Origin: Gordonia sp. UBA7599
GTDB lineage: Bacteria; Actinomycetota; Actinomycetes; Mycobacteriales; Mycobacteriaceae
Direction: 5' to 3'
Assembly: GCA_002477755.1 (NCBI GenBank)
Contig: DLKD01000118.1
Span: 1-39,467, forward strand
DNA: 39,467 bases
The position numbers and the translations under genes were made by a program. The notes under the pieces are model-generated. The model saw only the letters and a list, made by a program, of their open reading frames with translations. It searched no databases and was not told where the DNA came from. This document shows, piece by piece, positions 32,979-39,467 of this stretch. Numbering within the stretch: the stretch's first letter is position 1; each line of letters starts with the position of its first letter.

Positions 32979-33348
32979 TGGAGCTGCCGGGAATTGAACC
33001 CGGGTCCTCCGCCGCTTCACTGGGGCTTCTCCGTGTGCAGTCCGCTGTGTCTCTACTTGGATCTCTCGGACACGCGAACAAGCCGAGATGACGATCCCAG
33101 TCGCTGTGTGATGTCCCGACCCCGTCCGCGACCGGCGGAGTCGGTGAGTTCCCTAAGCTGATGCCGGCATCCGGGTGTGGGAACACCACCCGGGCCGACA
33201 GACTAGCTTCGCTGCTTAGGCAGCGAGAGCGTAGTCGCGCTGATTGGAATCGGCGCTTAATTGGTTGCTGCGACGCTCACGGTGGTCTCTAGCCTGCACC
33301 GACACGCTTCCCCCAACTCGACGCACAGAGTCGAAACCGATCAGCCCC
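32979..33348 (-). ncRNA. ssrA: Transfer-messenger RNA (tmRNA)
   Basis: A 370-nt tmRNA. The 5' end GGGGCTG pairs with CAGCTCC before the discriminator A; the T-arm GGGTTCAATTCCC-like sequence and 5' GATCGGTTTCGAC element are present. The resume codon is GCC (33252-33254 on the plus strand coordinate), and the tag ADSNQRDYALAA ends at TAA 33216-33218. Mycobacterial tags usually read ADSHQRDYALAA, so Asn replaces His. CCA is not encoded. With SmpB (gene about 1.1 kb away) it rescues stalled ribosomes and tags products for degradation. Confidence 0.97.
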
Positions 33349-33356
33349 GAGCGGGA

Positions 33357-33388
33357 TCCGCCGCGGGTGCGGCGGACTACCCAGTGTA
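33357..33388 (-). promoter_or_regulatory. tmRNA promoter and 5' leader hairpin
   Basis: TACACT on the minus strand (33383-33388) is the likely -10, placing transcription start near 33376. The roughly 28-nt precursor leader holds an 8-bp hairpin (33357-33364 with 33369-33376, GGGT loop), which would be removed by RNase P at 33348. Confidence 0.5.
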
Positions 33389-33469
33389 ACCATCGGGGTC
33401 GGACAATTCATCCTGATATCCCCCGGACGATAAGTAGTGTCAGCTCCACCTCTTTCGAAGGAGCCGCCC

Positions 33470-33865
33470 ATGAAACTCCGGATCGCGGCAGTCACCGCCG
33501 GAATCGCCCTCGCGATCGTCGCCCCCGTCACGACGGCCTCGGCCGCCGGACCGACGATGTCGGCGCATTCGCAGGACGCCGGCCCCTTCGGCATCGGAGT
33601 CGTCGTGACGCTGACGAACACCGGCAGTCGGACCATCGGCGGCTGCGTCTTCGGATTGCGCCAAGGCGGCCACGCTCCCGTCGCGCCGGGCCAGTTGCAG
33701 GCGGGCCGGATCCCCGTCGGATCGACGTGGTCGGGTGCCTTCCCGCCGGTCCCAGCCGGCAAGTACAGGGTGAGCGCGCGCTGCTACGACCCGTTCCAAG
33801 GGCCATCGGACGTCGTCACGCCGAACTACTTCTGGAACGGCGAAGCCCCCGTCGCCTCCTGGTAG
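33470..33865 (+). CDS. Small secreted protein of unknown function
   Basis: A 131-residue exported protein: signal peptide MKLRIAAVTAGIALAIVAPVTTASA with an ASA/AG cleavage site, then a mature domain of about 105 residues that looks like one beta-sandwich (GIGVVVTLTNTGSRTIGGCVFGL ... GSTWSGAFPPVPAGKYRVSARCYDP). The two Cys probably form a disulfide. 'TLTNTGSRTI' resembles immunoglobulin-like or CARDB-type folds. AAGGAG lies 7 nt before ATG 33470. The stop is 3 bp from the convergent lipoprotein stop. No known family is recognised. Confidence 0.7.
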   Translation: MKLRIAAVTAGIALAIVAPVTTASAAGPTMSAHSQDAGPFGIGVVVTLTNTGSRTIGGCVFGLRQGGHAPVAPGQLQAGRIPVGSTWSGAFPPVPAGKYRVSARCYDPFQGPSDVVTPNYFWNGEAPVASW

Positions 33866-33868
33866 GCC

Positions 33869-34426
33869 TCACACGATCTGCAGCAGCAGGGTGTCCCCTG
33901 CCCCGACGATCCCGCCGAGCTGACCGTCGTGCGAGGTGTACTCGCGCTCGGTCCATGCGTCGATAGCACGGATCTGCCCGACAAGACCGAGTGCCCCAGT
34001 GGCGACGGTGACCTCCTCCGGTTCGTCGCGACGATTGGTCAGCGACACGATGAGCCCCTTCGTCCCGATCGCGCGTGAGCGGATGAGGACGGCCGGGTCG
34101 TCACGAACGGTTCCACCGACGGCGAGTCGGTCGTCGGCCGCCAACGCCACGACGGCGCTGTTGTCGATGACGGCACGGACATCTGGCGATAGACGGCCGG
34201 GCGAGCGGCTGATGACCCACGATCGCGGGACCATGACTGCAGCCGTGAGTTCGGTGCGCAACTGTGCAGGGTCGGTGTCCGGCGACACCTGCACGGTCAT
34301 GGTGGATTGGGGTGCAGGCGCGTCACGTTGGGTCGAGCAGCTGACCGAGAACACGCTCAGGACAACGGCCACGACGAGGAGCACCAGCCGGTTGCGCGCA
34401 GCATCGATCGGCCCGTTCCGAGGCAC
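33869..34426 (-). CDS. Exported protein with an alpha-galactosidase C-terminal beta-sandwich-like domain
   Basis: A 185-residue protein with an N-terminal hydrophobic segment (NRLVLLVVAVVLSVFSVSCS) that could be a TM anchor or a weak lipoprotein signal at Cys 30. The C-terminal 110 residues read like the C-domain of melibiases: RAVIDNSAVVALAADD, LIVSLTNRRDEPEEVTVATGALGL, IRAIDAWTEREY and GAGDTLLLQI. There is no catalytic barrel, so a binding role is more likely than catalysis. GTG 34426 lies 4 bp after the smpB stop, so the gene is probably the last in the ftsE-ftsX-smpB operon. The domain call is from memory of the family. Confidence 0.6.
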   Translation of the reverse strand: MPRNGPIDAARNRLVLLVVAVVLSVFSVSCSTQRDAPAPQSTMTVQVSPDTDPAQLRTELTAAVMVPRSWVISRSPGRLSPDVRAVIDNSAVVALAADDRLAVGGTVRDDPAVLIRSRAIGTKGLIVSLTNRRDEPEEVTVATGALGLVGQIRAIDAWTEREYTSHDGQLGGIVGAGDTLLLQIV

Positions 34427-34430
34427 CGAG

Positions 34431-34901
34431 CTACATGCCCTTGACCCGACGGCCCAGCTCGCGCTCGACCTCGCGGCGCGCAGTGCGCTTGGCGATGTCC
34501 TGACGCTTGTCGTGGGCCTGCTTGCCGCGGGCCAGCGCCAACTCCACCTTCACGCGGCCGTCGCTGAAGTACAGCGACAGCGGCACCAGCGTCAGATTCC
34601 CGTCGCGGACCCGGCCGACGAGGTTGTCGATCTCGCGCCGGTGCAGCAGCAGTTTGCGGTTACGCAGCGGCGAGTGGTTGGTCCACGAACCCGACCCGTA
34701 CTCGGCGATGTGCAGCCCACGCAGCCACACCTCACCGTCGTCGATGGTCGCAAACGAGTCGACCAGCGACGCCTTGCCGTCGCGCAAGCTCTTCACCTCG
34801 GTGCCGAGCAGGGCGACTCCCGCCTCGTAGGTGTCGAGGATGGCGTAGTTGTGGCGCGCCTTTCGATTGGTCGCGATCACCTTGCGACCCTTTTCCTTCA
34901 C
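34431..34901 (-). CDS. smpB: SsrA-binding protein SmpB
   Basis: A 156-residue tmRNA partner. The OB-fold reads [55 protein letters not shown] and [17 protein letters not shown]. The C-terminal helix [19 protein letters not shown] enters the ribosomal mRNA channel. The GTG start at 34901 has AAAGGA upstream and gives the usual N-terminus. It lies 28 bp after ftsX, an order conserved in mycobacteria. The cognate ssrA gene lies about 1.1 kb away on the same strand. Confidence 0.97.
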   Translation of the reverse strand: MKEKGRKVIATNRKARHNYAILDTYEAGVALLGTEVKSLRDGKASLVDSFATIDDGEVWLRGLHIAEYGSGSWTNHSPLRNRKLLLHRREIDNLVGRVRDGNLTLVPLSLYFSDGRVKVELALARGKQAHDKRQDIAKRTARREVERELGRRVKGM

Positions 34902-34929
34902 CGCCGGTCCTTTCCGCGTGGTTGCGCGA

Positions 34930-35838
34930 TCACTCGCGCACGTACCACCGCAGAGTGACATATGACGTCACGCTCGCCAACACAATTCCGGTCAGCAACA
35001 GCCACGGCGACACGAACAGGACGTCCTCGTTGGTCACCCGAGCCAGGATGTTGACGCCGTAGAGGTCGTTGAGCGCTTCGTCGAAGAAGAACTTCTTGCC
35101 GATGAGCAGCCCGACGACGGCCAGCACGGTGCCGATGGTCGCGGCCACGACCGCCTCGATGAGGAATGGCAGCTGCGTGTACCAGCGCGTCGCGCCCACC
35201 AGGCGCATGATCGATACCTCGGTGCGCCGGGTGTACGCCGCCATCTGGACGGTGTTGGCGATCAGCAGCACCGCCACGACACCCAGTATCAGCGACAGCA
35301 CGAACGCCGCATTGCGGGCTCCGCGCAGCACGCTGAACAACCGGTTGACGAGCTTGCGCTGGTCCTGCACGCCGTCGACGCCCAGGTCCCGACGCTGGGC
35401 GAACTTGTCGATGACCTCGCCGTACTTGTCGGGATCGTTGACCTTGACGCGGAACGACGCGGGCATCGTGTCGGGCTCCACCGCGTCGGCCATCTCCGGC
35501 GAGTTCTTGAACGCTTCCTTGGCGGCCTTGTAGGCCTCTTCGAGATTGACCCAGGTGACGTTGGTGACGCCGGGTTCCTTCTTCAACTCGTCACGCAGCT
35601 GCGAGCACGGCGCGTTCTCACAGTTCGGATCGGCGCGGGCGACGTCGTCGTTGACGAAGATCTGCAACTCGACGCGGTTGAAGAAGATCTGCTCACTCTT
35701 GGTCGCCATCTGCATGACCAGCAGGCCCGATCCCAGCATGCCCAGCGTGATCGCGGTGGTGAGGATCATCGCAACGGTCATGGTGACGTTGCGGCGCAGC
35801 CCGTTGAGGACTTCGGTGATGATGAAATTGGCGCGCAT
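34930..35838 (-). CDS. ftsX: Cell-division ABC transporter permease FtsX
   Basis: A 302-residue membrane protein with the FtsX layout: TM1 near residues 20-45 ([22 protein letters not shown]), a large extracytoplasmic domain (residues about 50-170, with two Cys in [12 protein letters not shown]), and three C-terminal TM helices. With FtsE it forms an ABC-type complex that activates peptidoglycan hydrolases (RipC in mycobacteria) through the outer loop. GAGGAGAG precedes ATG 35838. It lies 28 bp after ftsE. The call from an upstream ATG at 35949 would overlap ftsE and is rejected. Confidence 0.96.
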   Translation of the reverse strand: MRANFIITEVLNGLRRNVTMTVAMILTTAITLGMLGSGLLVMQMATKSEQIFFNRVELQIFVNDDVARADPNCENAPCSQLRDELKKEPGVTNVTWVNLEEAYKAAKEAFKNSPEMADAVEPDTMPASFRVKVNDPDKYGEVIDKFAQRRDLGVDGVQDQRKLVNRLFSVLRGARNAAFVLSLILGVVAVLLIANTVQMAAYTRRTEVSIMRLVGATRWYTQLPFLIEAVVAATIGTVLAVVGLLIGKKFFFDEALNDLYGVNILARVTNEDVLFVSPWLLLTGIVLASVTSYVTLRWYVRE

Positions 35839-35866
35839 GTTTGCTGCTCTCCTCGAATGTGGTGCG

Positions 35867-36553
35867 TCAGCCGATGCCGTACACGCCGTGCTTGTCGTCG
35901 CGGACCAGGTGGCCGTTGTCGAACTCCAGGACCCGCCGTCGCATCGCATCGACGATCTGGCGGTCGTGGGTCGCCATGACGACGGTGGTGCCGCGCCGGT
36001 TCACACGGTCGAGCACCTCCACGATCTCTTGGCTGGTGATGGGGTCGAGGTTGCCGGTTGGCTCGTCGGCCAGCAGCACCACCGGACGGTTGACGATGGC
36101 CCGGGCGATCGCCACGCGCTGCATCTCACCGCCGGACAGTTCGTTGGGCATACGGTCGGCCTTGCCGGCCAGGCCCACGTACTCCAAGACGTCGGGCACG
36201 ATCTGGTTGATCGTCGACGCCGGCTTGCCGATCACCTCGAGTGCGAAGGCGACGTTCTCGGCCACCGACTTCTGCTGCAGCAACCGGAAGTCCTGGAAGA
36301 CACAACCGATCGACTGGCGCAGCTTGGGGACCTGCCGGGCCCGCAGCGAGTTGACGTGGTACTCGCCGATCCAGATGTCACCCGATGTGGGCTTGTCCTC
36401 CTTGAGGAGCATCCGGAAGAAGGTCGACTTGCCCGATCCCGACGGTCCGATGAGAAAGGCGAACTCCCCCTTGCCCACCTCGAGGCTCACGTTGGACAGC
36501 GCCGGCCGCGTCGAGGCCTTGTACTGCTTGGTGACGTTCTCCAGCTTGATCAC
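35867..36553 (-). CDS. ftsE: Cell-division ATP-binding protein FtsE
   Basis: A 228-residue ABC ATPase. Walker A is GPSGSGKST, the Q-loop region is [10 protein letters not shown], the signature is LSGGEMQR, Walker B is [13 protein letters not shown], and the H-loop is MATHD. FtsE powers FtsX at the septum. GTG 36553 is the start; no alternative is closer to family length. It is followed by ftsX and smpB on the same strand, and preceded by the small TM protein and mscS, as in mycobacteria. Confidence 0.97.
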   Translation of the reverse strand: MIKLENVTKQYKASTRPALSNVSLEVGKGEFAFLIGPSGSGKSTFFRMLLKEDKPTSGDIWIGEYHVNSLRARQVPKLRQSIGCVFQDFRLLQQKSVAENVAFALEVIGKPASTINQIVPDVLEYVGLAGKADRMPNELSGGEMQRVAIARAIVNRPVVLLADEPTGNLDPITSQEIVEVLDRVNRRGTTVVMATHDRQIVDAMRRRVLEFDNGHLVRDDKHGVYGIG

Positions 36554-36620
36554 GGGATGCCAGTGTAGCCACGGCGCCTGAGCAGGCTCCTCAGGCGCGC
36601 CGCCGCCCCCCGACCACGCG

Positions 36621-36782
36621 CTAGTGCGTCGAGGGCACTTTTTCGATGGTGATCGTCGGGCGCGCGGGCCCGTTGCGCGCGTCGTCGTCGGGGAGGGTGT
36701 ACAGGTACACCGCGAGTAGGCCGACGAAGAGGGCCGACAGGATGATCGTCGACATGTGCTTGCGACTCCACGTACGGCTCAT
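36621..36782 (-). CDS. Small single-pass membrane protein coupled to MscS
   Basis: A 53-residue protein, [20 protein letters not shown] followed by [11 protein letters not shown] and a polar tail ([22 protein letters not shown]). It has one TM helix at about residues 10-31 with a positive N-terminus, so the C-terminal tail is probably outside. ATG 36782 is 2 bp after the mscS stop with GAGGAG inside the end of mscS, implying coupled translation. It occupies the position of Rv3103c between mscS-like and ftsE genes in Mycobacterium tuberculosis (from memory). The function is unknown. Confidence 0.75.
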   Translation of the reverse strand: MSRTWSRKHMSTIILSALFVGLLAVYLYTLPDDDARNGPARPTITIEKVPSTH

Positions 36783-36784
36783 CG

Positions 36785-37673
36785 CTACTCCTCGTCTTCG
36801 GGCGTGTCCGGGTTGTAGCCCGAACGGACGTCGATGCCGGCCTGCCGCAACGCCTCGATCAGGAAGATACGCAGGTCGCGGCTCACCTCGAACTGTTTTC
36901 CGGGCAGGGTGCGCGCGACGATGCGGATGGTGTAGGTATCGGCCCCCATCTCGATGACCCCCAGCGGCACCGGGGCGTCGAGGAGTAGCGGCCCGTAGTC
37001 CTTGTCCTTGCGGAACGACTCGCCGATGTCGGCCAGTTTGCTGTTCACCACCCGCAGGTCGACGTGGGCGGCGAAGTCGACATCGACGACGGCCCGCGCC
37101 CAGTCCTTCGATTGGTTGATCGCGGCGATCACCTGGCCGTTGGGAACGGTGATGAGCTCGCCGTCGATGGTCCGCAGCCGTGTGACGCGCAGCGAGACGT
37201 CCTCGACGTGGCCCTCTTTCTGGACGGCACTGGGCAGCACGAGGCAAACCAGGTCGCCGTACCCGTACTGCTTCTCGGTGACGACGAAGAAGCCGGCCAT
37301 CAGGTCTTGCACGATGCGCTGCGCACCGAAACCGAGGGCGGCACCGAGCAAGGCGCCCGGACCGACGAGACCGGCCACCGGGACACCGAGCATCGTGAGG
37401 ACGCGAACGGCGACGATAAGCGCGATCAAGGAGATCAACGTCCAGCGCACCACCTGCAGCATCGCTCGCAGGTACTTGGCGTTCTCGGCCATGACCAGGG
37501 CGTCGCCGGTCGTCGAGTGCGCGGTGACGCGGGTCTCGAAGCGCTCGAGCACCCAGTCGACGAACTTGGCGAGGAGTGTGCCGCCGATGATCCACAGCGA
37601 CGCCGGTAGCGCGGTGATGTACAGCCAGTCGCCCAGGTGGTGCAGTGCGCGGCCGGTCGAGTCCACCAGACGG

Positions 37674-37684
<11 letters not shown>
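36785..37684 (-). CDS. MscS-family small-conductance mechanosensitive channel
   Basis: A 299-residue channel protein with three N-terminal TM segments. The pore-lining TM3 and beta domain are clear: [42 protein letters not shown], then [36 protein letters not shown], followed by an alpha/beta C-domain. Such channels release solutes on hypo-osmotic shock. ATG 37684 overlaps the prfB stop by 11 bp (ATG...TGA), so prfB, mscS and the small TM gene are probably co-transcribed. A longer frame from 37987 lies in prfB and is ignored. Confidence 0.92.
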
Positions 37685-38798
<1,114 letters not shown>

Positions 38799-38806
38799 AA
38801 GTCCTC

Positions 38807-38812
38807 AGCCTA
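38807..38812 (-). promoter_or_regulatory. Candidate -10 element (TAGGCT) for prfB
   Basis: TAnnnT on the minus strand with 8 nt before the GTG at 38798. No Shine-Dalgarno sequence follows. Confidence 0.4.
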
Positions 38813-38831
38813 CCGAGCACACGATGCCCGG

Positions 38832-39182
38832 TTACTGCGGGTCGGCGGCGATCACCCACGACGAGTCCACCTTGCGCGGGTCGTAGCGCACCGGCATGTC
38901 CTGCCCGATCTGCGGCCAGGGCGCGTCCAGCGACCACACGAACCCGCCGTACACCTCGGTGGGCGCGATGTCGGGGCCCAAGACGGTGCCGGAGACGGTG
39001 ACGAACGCCTGCCCGTTCTTGTCTCCCGCGTCGGGGCGGGGGCTCACGCCGGTCAGGGTCAGCGTCCCGGCGCTCATCGCGGCGAGCTTCGCCGCCGATG
39101 GCTGGCGCCCGCCGCGCAGGTTGATGATCAAGGCGACCGCGACGGCGGCCAGGGCGATCGCTACGACCAAACCGATGAGCAT
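38832..39182 (-). CDS. Small membrane-anchored protein of unknown function
   Basis: A 116-residue protein with one N-terminal TM helix (MLIGLVVAIALAAVAVALIINL) and an exported domain of about 90 residues (TLTLTGVSPRPDAGDKNGQAFVTVSGTVLGPDIAPTEVYGGFVWSL...). 'FVTVSGTVLGP' and 'PVRYDPRKVDSSWVI' suggest a small beta-barrel, OB-like fold. It has no family name that I recognise. ATG 39182 has TAGGGT 7 nt upstream, sharing bases with the opposite-strand -10 of hisN. prfB follows 33 bp downstream. Confidence 0.75.
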   Translation of the reverse strand: MLIGLVVAIALAAVAVALIINLRGGRQPSAAKLAAMSAGTLTLTGVSPRPDAGDKNGQAFVTVSGTVLGPDIAPTEVYGGFVWSLDAPWPQIGQDMPVRYDPRKVDSSWVIAADPQ

Positions 39183-39188
39183 GACCGA

Positions 39189-39195
39189 TACCCTA
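39189..39195. promoter_or_regulatory. Overlapping -10 elements of two divergent leaderless genes
   Basis: TACCCTA reads TACCCT (39189-39194) on the plus strand, 8 nt before hisN ATG 39203, and TAGGGT (39190-39195) on the minus strand, 7 nt before ATG 39182. Both fit TAnnnT. The two start codons are only 20 bp apart. Confidence 0.5.
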
Positions 39196-39202
39196 TTTGC
39201 TC

Positions 39203-39467
39203 ATGACCGACCTAGCCACCGCCTTGGCACTCGCCGACGCCGCCGATGCGCTCACCCTGCCGCGCTTCGGCGCGCTCGACCTGCAGGTCGACACCAAACC
39301 CGACTTGACGCCGGTGTCCGACGCCGACCTGGCCTGCGAGACTCTGCTGCGCGATCGGATCGGGACGGCGCTGCCCAACGACCGGATCCTCGGCGAGGAG
39401 TTCGGCGGCGAGGCGCTGGCGGTCGGGCGTCAGTGGGTGATCGACCCGATCGACGGCACCAAGAACT
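39203..39467 (+). CDS. hisN: Histidinol-phosphatase/inositol monophosphatase family protein (partial, right edge)
   Basis: The first 88 residues of an IMPase-fold phosphatase; the gene runs off the window. GEEFG supplies the first metal-binding Glu and [11 protein letters not shown] is the signature DPxDGT motif. The early sequence [23 protein letters not shown] resembles actinobacterial HisN, which removes phosphate from histidinol phosphate in histidine synthesis. Inositol monophosphatase remains possible without the rest of the sequence. It starts 20 bp from the divergent membrane protein and probably lacks a 5' leader. Confidence 0.8.
   Translation, partial: MTDLATALALADAADALTLPRFGALDLQVDTKPDLTPVSDADLACETLLRDRIGTALPNDRILGEEFGGEALAVGRQWVIDPIDGTKN

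Noticed and set aside
31480-33189. Longer FMO start at 33189
   Set aside because: It would run through the tmRNA gene and its terminator. The FAD motif begins 12 residues after the ATG at 32841, which has a ribosome binding site.

Overview
This 39.5-kb window is chromosomal DNA from a high-GC, mycolate-type actinobacterium (order Mycobacteriales; Gordonia or a close relative fits best, by inference). Supporting signs are a nucleoid-associated Lsr2, an Rpf-type resuscitation factor, a single-chain 1822-residue acyl-CoA carboxylase, an AtsD-like cytosolic sulfatase, a tmRNA with tag ADSNQRDYALAA, the prfB-mscS-small TM-ftsE-ftsX-smpB order familiar from mycobacteria, and many starts that look leaderless. 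I see no insertion sequence, prophage, CRISPR array or integron. The density of genes is high and most gaps are under 130 bp.

Layout. 1-6.9 kb: a protein tail, a VOC protein, a nucleosidase and the giant fused carboxylase. 6.9-11.8 kb: an SDR, a secreted peptidoglycan amidase, a trhO-cobW pair, and a divergent lipoprotein. 11.9-17.5 kb: lsr2, a HAD phosphatase, a MarR/cupin divergent pair with twin operators, and an apparent ThDP decarboxylase-lipase-TRIC channel operon. 17.6-21.4 kb: a secreted beta-propeller, a TetR plus tiny HTH protein with a large palindrome, a second TetR facing a DUF6326 membrane protein across a GTAC-rich operator cluster, a GNAT and tRNA-Ala(GGC). 21.5-26.3 kb: a DsbA-like membrane-anchored oxidoreductase, phosphoglucomutase, an alpha/beta hydrolase and an MHS-family transporter. 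26.3-30.8 kb: a three-gene sulfatase/six-TM/DUF202 operon facing an AraC regulator across two 16-bp palindromes spaced by 21 bp. 30.9-33.5 kb: rpf, a flavin monooxygenase and tmRNA. 33.5-39.5 kb: small exported proteins, smpB-ftsX-ftsE, a small TM protein, mscS, prfB, a membrane protein and the start of a HisN-like phosphatase.

How it works together. The right end is a core block for ribosome rescue (ssrA, smpB), release (prfB) and septal peptidoglycan hydrolysis (ftsEX). The amidase and rpf are also wall hydrolases, and both carry CRP-like GTGA-N6-TCAC sites upstream. The accessory part consists of small regulator-target pairs (MarR-cupin, TetR-DUF6326, AraC-sulfatase), each with readable tandem operators. 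The sulfatase cassette is the best candidate for a poorly described functional unit. All functional calls come from reading the translated sequences and motifs; no database search was run.
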